This document shows positions 46,201 to 60,075 of a stretch of DNA of 64,000 nucleotides, piece after piece (positions within the stretch are counted from its first letter, which is position 1; every line of letters begins with the position of its first letter). This DNA is from Chrysomallon squamiferum (Eukaryota > Mollusca > Gastropoda > Neomphalida > Peltospiridae): contig CM022672.1 of NCBI GenBank assembly GCA_012295275.1, positions 16,999,894 to 17,063,893 of the forward strand, written 5' to 3'. The notes beneath the pieces were generated by a model. That model was given only the letters and a program-made list of their open reading frames with translations. It ran no database searches and was not told the DNA's origin. A program made the position numbers and the translations under genes.

Positions 46201-49200
46201 TATGTTTATAGTTAGATAGATACACATCCCCATAAATACTTAAGCTTACAGTTAATATATTCACTTAATTATGTATATATTTCACAGTTCCAACAATATC
46301 ACCGGAGACACCAAATCCAACACACGAGTCTATTGGACCAACAGTTTTGACTGCAACAAGAACAAATAGACTGACTGGAGAATTCTCTCATGATCTTTCA
46401 ATCTCTGATGACACAGCTGTTGTAGGCAATGATTATGTTAAACCAGATGGAGCTAAATTTGTCTTTGCAAATGGAGAAGCCAAAAAATCGATTGAAAATG
46501 AGCATAAAGATGATATGGTAAGTTAAGCGAGTTAAATTTTCTATATATGTAAACTACAATTATATACTTTTCAAACAAAACAAAAAACGAAAAATGGAAC
46601 TCTGTGGTAAAATTTTAAATTGAGTCTATTGAAAGCAGTCTTAAACTTCATAGACAGTTGTTGAAACAGCAAAAAAGTAACCTGAGTATCATAATTACTT
46701 AATTCATTATTAATTAATTTCGTAATATAAATAATCCTCATTTAGAATTTTTTAAATATAACATTCTAGAGTTTAATATGTATTTTGTTTCCTAGTTCGA
46801 GAAAGAGATTCTGGAGTAAACATGAGTTTATGATCGCATTACACTTAATATGAATATACATTTATACATAAGAAGTCGGGTATCATTCAGTTTATGTATC
46901 AAACTGATTACCAAATTGGACACTGAGAGCTCAGTCTATGTTTTATGTATTATATTTATGATTCGGTTATATTAATCTTAACTCGTGGACATTTTTTGTA
47001 TGTAAAACTTTCTTCCGACATTAATGCCAAATTTTGAATATCCATTCCTACTATTACCCATTTCAGATAATTAAAAATTATCATATTAAAATACTTATCG
47101 AATACACGGTCTCATACAAATACTTTTCTAAAATACATTTTCGATCATAAAACCCAATCCTTATATATAGGTTCATAATAATACTTATTTATAAACCAGC
47201 TTATGGCACGAATTCACATTTCTAATATTCTCATTGTCAAAATAACAGACATTTACCAGCCTAACAGTATATGCTTTTGTTTAAATGCACCAGTTTACAT
47301 AGGAATTAATCGAATACCTATGATACAGTAATAGTTATCAACAGATACAACAATATATACATATATTTGCATACACAGAATGATTTAGACTTAGAAGAGT
47401 TAGCTTCTGGAGAGAATGTGAGGTCCCTTGCTGATGTAGAAGATCTAGAAAGACAAATCTCCGACAACGAACAAAAGTTTTCGAAATTTTCAGGTGAGTA
47501 TTCATATATAACATAACATTGACACTAAGTTCTTTTAATTTGTGAAACTGTATTATTACTCAGCACGCACACACATACACACATTATATTGTTTTGAGTA
47601 TTTTTTTTAACTTTTATTTCAAACACCATTTTATGTTTTTCATTTTTTTTTTTCTTTTCTCTTTTTTTTTTTTTTAATGTGGCAGTATTAATTTCTTTCT
47701 TTTACTCTGTACATTGTATAGGATTCCATGAAACTATATTTGAGAAACACTCTTGCTGAACGAGAAATATATATTTGTTTTAATTATTTACACAGCACTA
47801 GTACGATATTATAACTGTTTTAAGGCAATATATTCAGACCATTGTTAAAAATATACAATCGAGTGGGTGTAGTATTACGGAAAAGTGGGTGCCTCAGCTG
47901 AAACTAGTTTAATAACATGTGACGCTATTAAGGGATGGTTATAACGTCTGTGTTCTTTCTCATGGAATACTAGTACGTTACAGGATTTTATTTCACTGTT
48001 TTAAATACGTATTTTTATTTCACACAGATGAGCCCGGACAGCGAACCAAAAAAAGTGTTTTGAAGGCAGCCGAGCATTACAAATGGCCAAACACAACAAT
48101 TGCAGTCATTATACACGAAAGATACAGTAAGAAAAAACACTGTAATATATCACAATATTATTACAGACTTCGTGAAAACTAGAAGATTGAACACAGGTTA
48201 ACCTCAATACAAATAGGAATTAACTGGACATAAACTGTGCACGTAATGTGTACATGAGGTTTATAAAACCAAAGAAGCAAACTCCACAATATTTTCATGG
48301 ACGTATTAATGATACTGAAACGAACAGTTATCTAGACGTAGTTTAGGGTTGATACTTTGTCTAAAGAGGTATTTGTTTATGTAAAGATCTGCTTACAGAA
48401 GATATATGTGAATACCCAGAGCAATCGATACCTCACGTAATTCAAATAGTGATGAGCGTGGGTGAAAGGACTAAATTCAAGACATTTATTCAAATAGAAA
48501 TACCTGGTTTACAGATGATATTATCTCAGGTTCTTTAAGCATTTTGTTGATATCAAATAAAAACAATTCTTAAAAGCCTTTTTTTATTTTAAATAAAGGA
48601 CACACACACAAAAAAAATAATAAATAGGGTTAGATGATTAAAATATTATTTTATAACATTTGCGATTTAAATTTACGGTAGACACTTTCACCTCTATATT
48701 TGTCCTTTAAATACATATATATAATATATTTCAGCATCTGCTCAGAAAGAAAAACTAATGGACGGTATGAAACACTGGGAAAGCCATTCGTGTTTGAGAT
48801 TCAACATTGTGAAATCTCACATAGGCCCGCATATTAAGTTTGTCAAGGGAAACGGGTAAGTAATGCTATTTTTATGTTTATTGGCTATACTACTACTTCT
48901 ACTGCCTAAATATAAAACCTACAGTTAATATTATTACTACCAAATCTGTTACATAGCCATTATTATTATAATTATTATTACAAATATCTCTACACTAATT
49001 GAAATGTATACAATATGTATCTCACAAATTCAATTATTTGTTTAAAGTATGTGATTGTGGATTGGTATATTAACTGTAATTAGTACAATACACGTCTCAC
49101 TGACAGATTTACTTACAAATATATCCTAGTGTGAAATCACTGATGATTTGTGACCAGAAATAAAGGAATAAAGAAATATATACGAATACAGAAACAAACA

Positions 49201-50453
49201 ACAACACACAAAACAATACATACACTTTTAAGATTAAATAAGAAATGCTGTTTCAGATGTTATTCTTCAACTGGGATGCAAAACAGACCAACAGGGCAAG
49301 ATATTTCAATTACTTCAGGATGTATGTATGTAAGTGCATTTGTGTTTAGTGTCTTTTAAATGAAATGTATATATATATATATATATTATCCTACATGATT
49401 TAATGAATATGTATTTTACACATAAACCGGTTATTTAACACATTAACGAATACAACTACATCGTTTAATATCTAAGATCTTTACAACATTTTTAATTTAA
49501 TTCATTTGATTTTATTTTACTTAGCTCAATTTTGTATTTTATTTTTAATGTTTTAAAAGCATTGTTCTTTGTAATTAATAGTTTTATTTTCGTATAATTA
49601 TTACAAATTCTGTATACTTTTATAATTATCACTCTAATGCAAATTACTACTCCCTGAATTTTTCATATATATATATATTTAATTTTTTTTTTTTTTTTTT
49701 AAAATAACAATATGATAACAAATTATTACATAATTCCCGTCTCAGCGATATCCAATAATTCAAAAAAAAAAAAAAAAAAAAAAACACATTTTCTTCTTTC
49801 AGTATAAAATAGGTTATTTACTGTTAATGTCCAGTTATTTCATTATATAGGATTAATAAATCATTTATTTATTTATTTGCTGCGATATATTGGCAAGAAA
49901 CAAATGTTTAAGAATCATTCATTCATTCTTACATTTAGAAAGTACAATTAATATCTAATGAGTCACACTGGAAAAATAATTGTTCATGAAATGGAGAATC
50001 GACTGGGTTTAATATGCAGTGAATTTATTTGTTTATTTAGACTGGTACAATAGCTCATGAAATGGGACATACGCTGGGTCTATACCATGAGCAGGACCGC
50101 CCTGACAGAGACAAGTATATTACAGTAGTAGAAGACAAAATAGCAACAGGAAGCTTAGGCAACTACCAGAAACGAACGTGGGATAAAGTAAAAACCATGG
50201 GAATTCCGTATGACTACACTTCTTTACTGCACTACAGAGAATACGTGAGTACTTTGGATTTTCTTCTTTTATTACCAGACAAAAAATATTTTGATATATT
50301 TTTGATTGTGTGTTATTTCTTTATATGTGTGTATATGAGAAATGTGTTTATGAGAGATATTCTAATGTTTATTTGTGTGAAATTTATATAGAGTTAAGCA
50401 GACAGAAAGAAAGAACGGGAGAAGAGGCTGATATTAACAAGAGATGATGATAG

Positions 50454-50550
<97 letters not shown>

Positions 50551-52851
50551 TATAGGTATTTCACATATTTATGAAATATACACAAAAGTCTGTATATGGT
50601 CTGAATGAATCATTAATTTATGTAGAGTGAGAATTATCAAAACTGAAATATTTAGGCTATTTATTAATACATGAAAAGGCATGGCCGATCAGATAACTCT
50701 TTCATTATGTATCTCACGATATAGAAACAAATATGAATAACAATACAATGTAAGTGAACTAACAGCGTGAAATATATAAGCTGATGTTTTTTGCAGTTCT
50801 TAATATGTCGCTAGGTTTTATATTCCATACTTTCACACCCAGTTATTGAAATACAAGCACACTCACAAAACAGTTTTTTCTTTTGTTTTCTATTGCTATA
50901 AGCGAAACCGGTATTAATACAATAAAATGATTTAATTATTACATTACGAATAAAATATATATTTTCAAATTGTTTTTGTTATTAATTAAGACATATTTTC
51001 TGTCTCTCTATGTCTGTCTATCTGACTGTCCTGTTTTTCCATCTGTCAATTTAAACACTTAATATTCACATTTTCAGCAATTTTCAAAAGATGGAAGCAA
51101 AACTATTATAACTGTAGACGATGACATGCATGAGACGGTTGGTAATAAGAGGAGGCTTTCTTTCTTTGATGCCAAGACGATTAACTATCAATACTGTACA
51201 GGTATTTACATTGCTGTGTTGTACTGTTATCTTGCTGTCTCAGCAAATCACTACTGTACAAATATAATATGATTTACAAATACTCTTCCACTGTCACTAC
51301 AAATCAGGTGTTACATCATTTACTGACATAGTTCCATGTCCATTTTCGCTAGTACATTTTCCACAATTTATTGACATTGTTCCCTGTCAGTGTACCACGA
51401 AATGACATTTTTCCAATACGACATTAACTGACACTATAACAACTGCACATGTATTGTACCAGTTACTGACACCGTTTTATCCTAAGAATAAAACAAACAT
51501 TGCAGCATGTACTGACACTAGTTACCATCAGTACAGTACAACACGTATTACATGTACAGACACTATTTACCAACAGTATAGCACAAAACATTTTTACATT
51601 TGCTGACTCTATTTACGATCAGTATAGTACAAAACATTTTTACATTTACTGACAAGGTATACGATTATTATAGTACGAAACATTGTTACATTTACTGACA
51701 CTGTTTACGATCAATATAATACAAAACAGTTACATTTACTGACACTATTTACCATCAGTATATACAAAACATTGTTACATTTACTTACATACTATCTCCA
51801 CTGTAATAGATGTTCTTGTATTGTACAATTTACTCATACTATCCTACTATATTGTTCCGTTTACAGGCACTGCTCACTATCAGTATAGTACAAACACTGT
51901 ATCATTTACTGAAACTATCCTACTCTCTCTACAATGTAACAACTGTACACGTATTGTACCATTTTACTGACACTGTTCTGTTATCAGTGTATCACAAACC
52001 ACTGCAGCATGTACAGATACAGGTCCATTGTCAGTGTAGTATAACTGGACCATTTATTCATATTAACTATTATCTCCACTATTATATAAAAAGTGTACAT
52101 GTACTGTACTATTTACTAACACTGTTCACTATCACTATAGTACAAATACTGTACCATTTACTGAAACTAACCTACTATCTCTACTATAACAACTGTACAT
52201 ATATCATTCCGTTTACTGACACTGTTAGTACAAGATCATTCCCTTTCCAGCTGTTTTATGAGTCGCTTGTTTCATCTACTATCATATTTGTTTTCAGAGA
52301 CTTGTAAAGAAGGATTGGATTGGGATAAGTGTCAAAATGGGGGATACAGAGACCCAAATAACTGTACCCAGTGCAGATGTCCGGACGGACTGACAGGCCA
52401 GTTCTGTACTGAAATAATGGATGGAGTGAGAGGTAGGTTCATTTTAATGACGAGAACGAAGTATATATAGCATCTTACATAGACATTACACAATAGTTAT
52501 GTAATTTACTCATAAGTAACGTATGTGTTAAAAAATTAACGCGTTACAAGAGTAAAGCCAGAGATATAAGGACATATATAGTTACACATGTACATATACA
52601 CATTGGTAAATATAAAAAGTATAAATCCTTTGAATGCTCTTTAACAGCTTATTAAATAAATAAATAAATAAACAAACAAATAAATATATAATAATTATAA
52701 TAGGTGATTGTGGCGCTAAAATCAGGAATGCAACAGATGAATGGACTGAATTAATATCACCAGACTACTACGGTAAAGGTTCTGAATCATTTTCATCTTG
52801 TAACTGGCTAATTCAGGTAGATAATTCATTTCTTCAAAACAGATGTTTGTG

Positions 52852-52932
<81 letters not shown>

Positions 52933-54745
52933 ATATTTTAACTTTTTTTATAATTTTCTAATTAAGCATGTTTCGTAATACTGTCTTGAAGAAGAATATT
53001 TGTATGTTCATTTGCTAAACCAAGACTGATTAATATAGTAATTAAATTTTCACTTTAATTCTATGGTTACTGAAGAAACTGGAAAGGTTTTTTACATTTC
53101 TTATTGCTTCTGTATCATACTTTTATGTACAAATGCACAACACATATATTAATACATGGATATATACATACTTACACAGAAGTACATACATTCCTATATA
53201 TATATATATACATACATCTACACATATATACGTACATTTCTACACATCTTTACATTCATCTATATACACACAAAAACAGTACTTGTTTTGCTTGTCCAAT
53301 TATAGACGGATCCAGGGAGACGGATTTTGCTTAAACTGGTAGATATGAAATTAGATTGCTGGAGAAAGATGGCTTGTGACGAAGACTACATTGCTATTCG
53401 CTACAAGAGCGACCTTGCGTTACCTGGGCCAAGGTAGGTAGGCCTATTTTACAATGCAGTAAGATATCTATATATTTCGGTATTTTAATAACGACTGAAA
53501 TCCTATTAGATAATGCATGGTGAGCGAATCGTGAAAAGCTTTATATTCCCTTAAAATAGACCGTTATCAATAAAGTTAATTCAAGTAGAAACATTTAAGG
53601 GCAGTGCAAATTATGTTACAGTTATTCTTATATGTGTATGTATATGGGTATATATGCATCTATATGTATGTATGCTTATATGTACTTTTGTTTATGCATG
53701 GCTGCTTGAATGGCTAATTTAAAAATAAGTTCCTTTATTTCTGTATGTGTTTAATTTGAATACAAATTTGAATCGACAGATTTTGCTGCGACAAACCAAA
53801 CCATTCGTTTGTAAGCGAGGGTACGAGGATGTTGCTTATTTATCGAATAGAACAGCCTTATGCGAATCATGGCATTCGAATACAATACAAAGCAGGTGAA
53901 CAAGCTCACAATACTAAATTACGAATAACAAACCATATGGTTAATTTAATGTGAGACTTACCGATTGGTTGAACGGCAATTAAATGTTTTGTTATTGATT
54001 ACGTAAACTGGTTGAATAGGTGGTTGAATTAAAGGTTCAGTTATAAATAATTTAGCTGGGTCAGTGATTTAGAAAACTGATACGTGAATATTTAGCTCAA
54101 TGCTATTTTGAATAATTTGTATTTAACTGAATAATGTGTAAAAAAATATGTAATAACTGAATGATTCATTTGACAAAAATGAATGAAATAAAGAAAATGA
54201 TGGTTATTAAACTGAAATGATCCATCATAAACCTCGCTCTTTTCACATTCTCTTTCTATCTATATCTGTCTTTTTTCTTTCTTAAGCAGATGCAAAATCA
54301 TATCAAGATATACTGGTCTAGCTGTTGCTTGTATATAATCGTAATTAAAGGATTAACCCGAATGTTTAATATCTGATATAACTCAAAGAGAACAACACCC
54401 CGAGAAAAAAAAACCCAACAACCCCCCCCCAACAAAACAACAAACAACATACCCCAACAACAACAAAAAAACAACAACAAAAAACAAACAAAAAACAAAG
54501 AACAACACAATAAAATCATAGAAAATCTTTTACATATACAGAAAATTGTGGAGGATGTAGAGGTAAATCAAACTCTTCGCAACCACCTTGTTTGGAGACA
54601 CTTGAAAAGAACTGTGATGAGTACTACACAGACACCTGCACAGACAGTCCAAAACAGTGCAATATGTAAGATAACAGTTTATATAAATTATATTTTATAT
54701 CAGATTTAGAAAGGAGAATGAGAGTGAGAATCAGAAACGACAGTC

Positions 54746-54819
<74 letters not shown>

Positions 54820-55505
54820 TCCAAAGAAAGATTTATAGACAGCGTGACGTTTTTGTTTGTGTTCATAGATGTATATTTATGAATGTATGTATGTATGTAT
54901 GTATGTATGTATGTATGTGTATGTGTATGTGTTTGCATATATATATATATTTTTTTGTTTTTCAGTACAAGAAAGAATATTTGCATAGAGACTGTTAAAA
55001 AATGTTGCAAAGCATATATACTGGATGGAAAAGAATGCAGACGTAAGAAACTTTTATTTTGTCTTTAAATGGTTATTTATAATTTAGGATTATTCTTATT
55101 ATTCTGAGAAAGAGAAAAGAAAGAGTGAGATAAAGATAGACCTCTTTATTTCATAACTGACATTTTATCCATATAACCTTTACGCTCACTGTGTTAATGT
55201 TATTTTCCTTTCCATTATAGCTGGAAAATGGTCCGACTGGACAACGTCTACTACGAAATGCAGCGTTACTTGTGGCAAAGGAACCATGATTGTGACAAGA
55301 TCGAGAACATGCACGGATGGACCTGGGAACTGTACAGGAAATTCTAGAGAGGAACTGAAAAAGGACTGCGAGATAAAGCCATGTCCAGGTTAGTTCCTGC
55401 TTTTTTTTCTATTGTTTTTCCATCACAAAAGAGAAAGGTATACTGTAAATATATATCAGTCATAATATTATTTAAAAAGAACATCTCACAATATAGTTTA
55501 TAGTT

Positions 55506-55573
<68 letters not shown>

Positions 55574-58500
55574 TAATATGATTACAATCATATATATATA
55601 TCTCTCAGTGATCATTTATGGAAATTCCTAAAATTAATAATAACATACTACGGCATTCAGAACACCCGACATATGATCACTGGCGCTTGTCATATAAAAT
55701 CAGATGGTCGTTTCCAAAGGTTGTCGAATATAATGCCAAGCATGATGGAATGATCGAATAATAAGATTATCAAATTAGCAATGCGACACGTAACTGAATG
55801 CCGATTTTCATTGTGTTTACACTACAAACGAATAATAAAAAAAATAATATTAACAATTAATTAGGAAAACTAATTATTAGCTTAGTGGTAATTATATTAT
55901 TAACGTCATTTTAACCAAATTCCGAGACTCCACAGTAATTTAATTAATAAAACTAATTTATCATCACAAACAGGCCATGCATATATTGTGTTTGATGAAT
56001 CAATATAATTATCACATTAACTTGTTTTGCTTGCTTAGAAATAAATCATTGAGTATAATTATTGTGAATCATATTTGCAACCAAGTTACCAATGTTATTA
56101 CGTAATTTAGGAATCTCTGTAGTGTAATACAAGACCTATAATTAGAACATTATTGAATAGCTTATTTACTGATATATATATAAATGTCAAACATCAAGCA
56201 GCGCACGTTAATCGAAATAAAACTTCAAAAAGAGGATTGCTTAGATAATTAAATTATTAAAAAATCTAACCCGAACACTGTTACAGATACTCTCAAACGT
56301 AGTCACAACATTTCCTCTCTCCATCTCTCTCTCTCTGTCTGTCTGTTTGTCTGTATGTCTGTCTGTCTGCCTATCTCTCTACAGATAGATAGATAATAGA
56401 TAAATAGTTATAGATATAAATATAGATATAGATATCACAGTAGTAATAGACACAAATATATAAATTTACACATATATTAGTTTGTCCACATTATGTATAT
56501 AATAACATTTGCTCTCCATACACACAACTATTCCATTTTTATTAATACACAAAAGCACATCGATGCGCCCATGCACACACATATTCTACTTTTATGCTTA
56601 AAAATAACTACACACATTTAAATAATTAAACAGGCTGCACATTTGGAACAAAACAACAACAACAAACATTCAAACAAGCAGAAAAAATCGATTAAATTAA
56701 ACAGAGATCTTTTAATTATTCATCTGGTTAACATTTCACTGATAACATAATAACTGAACTTTTTACAATATTAGTTCTTACTTAAGCTCAGTTTGGAAAC
56801 TAAAAAGTATTGCTTTAATCTTCAATGACTTCTAACAGATTCGCAATCTATCTGAGCTGTTTAAAAGTTTCCAGTAGTTAGAGAAAACGTAGAAGAAATT
56901 AAACGAAGGAGATAGAAAAACAAGACTATATTCTTTTTTTTTTAATTGCGTTTGATTCTAGAGGACAAAAATGAATGAAAATGATTTAGATTATATTAGA
57001 TTGTAAGAATCGATTCGGATCCTAATTAAATCAAAACTTTTAATCTTAACCTAAAAGACATTGCTCTATTATTATTTACTAGAAAAATAGAAATATGAAA
57101 ACATGTTCTTTATAATGTTTTGTTTGTTTGTAATTTATTATACTTGTTCTTCAGTTATTTCTTGTATGAAGATTTGACGTTTTCTCTGAAAATTAATGTG
57201 GTAATTTCTTTAGATGAATTAGTTAGTCCATGAATATTTATTTCTTTTCAATTTAGAGAATATATAGTGTTTTCATTTTTGCATATCTTTTAAATTTACT
57301 TGCATTCTTTGTTTTAGTTTCTCTATTACATTATTATGCTGTTTGCTTGTATACTAGGTACAGCTGTACTTAGGAAAAGATCCTCATTTTCCTGTTGTAA
57401 AAGGTTTTGCATAGTATTTAGAATTGTAGTTAAACATTATATATATATATTGGAAAAACCTACGTAATAATTTTTACTTGTATTAGAATTACAGTTCAGA
57501 TTAATGTTGTTTTATTTTGTTCTTTTTGTTTTTTTGAAGGCATGGAGTTATAATTCCTGTAATCATATGTTGCTGTTCATATATATTTATTAATATTTAT
57601 AATATTATCACGCAGTTGTCAGTGTTATGAATGTAGTAATGATGTACTTTGTTGTTAGTGGATGGAGTATGGTCAGAATGGAAAGTTAGTTCAACCAGTA
57701 AATGTTCTGTAACATGCGGAGATGGTTTCATAAAAACTGTTCTAGAGAGAACGTGCACTGGTCCTAAATTTGGAGGAAAGAACTGTGATGGAAACACAAC
57801 AATGTCAAAGTTGAAAGACTGTCACAAACGACCTTGTCCAGGTATATTAGAAAACGAAATGATTTGGTAGTTACTAGTTATTTCTTCTTTACATGTTAAA
57901 AATCAAAATGGGGAACAAAATATCCATTTTTCTCAAGACTCAAATGATATTAAAATATTAAAATATTCAGATATCTGATTTGATATAAATATACTGAAAC
58001 ATGTCTGTATGTCTGTCAAGCGATACTGTCAGCCGGTTATACAGCTTCAGTTAAATCGGAAATATCACTGTCTTGAAAAAAGGTGCCTTTGTAGTCATGC
58101 TTTTAGGAGTTCTTACACAATTCAGCACAGTTAGAATCAAAGGAAATTTCTTTTAGTAATTATTAATATAGAACATACTAACACTGAAAATGTATACACA
58201 TACTTTAATACAGTTCATATATGGATCAGCTGAGTTGGAGAAAAATGCTACATCAGGTGATCTACACTCAATTTTTGGAAAATAATTTTGTTCTGCTTAA
58301 TTAAATTCATTTCATTTATTTATACTGATTATATAATTAAGTTATTGATGAAAAAATATTATTAAAATATATATATATATATATATATATAACATTTATT
58401 AATCATGTAAGTGAGTAATGATGTAATAATATACGTGTTTCACAAATATGACTGGCAAAGAAGTTACGTTTTGAACTTTACATATTTTTTGACTGTTAGT

Positions 58501-58705
58501 TGATGGTGTTTGGACGAAATGGACACCAGTTTCCACTGGCAATTGTTCTGTGACATGTGGAGGTGGTACCATGGAAATAATACTGGAGAGAAAATGCACA
58601 GAACCAAAATTTGGTGGTAAAGATTGCCAAGGTGAAAGAAGAAAATCGGAAGTGAAACAGTGCAACACAAAGCAATGTCCAGGTATTAAAAAATATATAT
58701 ATATG

Positions 58706-58739
<34 letters not shown>

Positions 58740-59748
58740 TGTATTTATTTATGTATGTATGTTTGTATGTATGTATTTATGTATGTATGTTTGTATGCAT
58801 GCATATATTTGTATGTATATATATATTGTTTAGTATATTGTTTTTTTCTTCGTTTGTCTATTTTTATTTTCTGCTTCTTTGTCTATTTCTTAGTAAATAT
58901 ATATATATATGTATATGTATGGATAAATAGATCTCTGTACATTTATTGCATGTTTGTAAAAGCACGCACACATATACACAAGCACATAAACATACATACT
59001 GTCTCACGTTCTACCGCACAATATGATATATGGATGTATGTATATGTAGATATGTGTATGTATGAATATATGTTTATCAATGTGTTTGATTTTTTCTTTG
59101 TCATATGTACAAGCCTACACTAAATAATTATGTTTGACGCCATATAATCATCGATAAATTAGGTTTGTTTTACTTTTGTACTGTGTCTCGTTATTTCAGT
59201 TGACGGACAGTGGGGACCGTGGACCGAATATTATTTCTGCTCAGTTACATGCGGGAGAGGCACCAAGTACATAACAAGACAGAGGGTTTGTGAAAATCCG
59301 GCTCCTCAGTATGGTGGCAAAGTATGTGACGGTGATTTTCTGCAGATAGAGAATGTAACAGATGTTTGTTATCGTGGTTCATGTGTTGGTAAGTTAATAC
59401 GAACGGATCACTGATTTGAAAAGCATTTAGATAAAAACCAGTACAAATATCTACTATTATTATTCGTATTGTGTGTTGTTGTTGTTGTTATTATTATTGT
59501 TCAAGAAATAGCCACTTTAATAAACTGGAGACTAAGATTGGATCTTACTCTGAGAATATTTGATCAGCACTTAATTTCATTAAGACATTCGTATAAGTTA
59601 TATAATTATTACTTTAGATAATATGGATTTATGACGAAGTGGAATATGTTATATATCTGTGGTTGTCTATTTATGTGATAATGTGGACGAAGTAGACTGC
59701 GATGACGGAGTTTCTAGGGTTTCTAGAATATACACTTGTAATAGAATG

Positions 59749-59838
<90 letters not shown>

Positions 59839-59997
59839 AATACTTTTCTTACTTTATTGTTTGTTTGATGCTGTGTATTTCTTTTTTAAATCTGGAACTA
59901 CGCTTTTATTTCAGTGGAGGACCTTGGCAGGCTTATTACACGAACTGTTCAGTGATTTGTGGTTACCTTTTTTAGTTTATTTTTTATTATTTTATGA

Positions 59998-60075
<78 letters not shown>

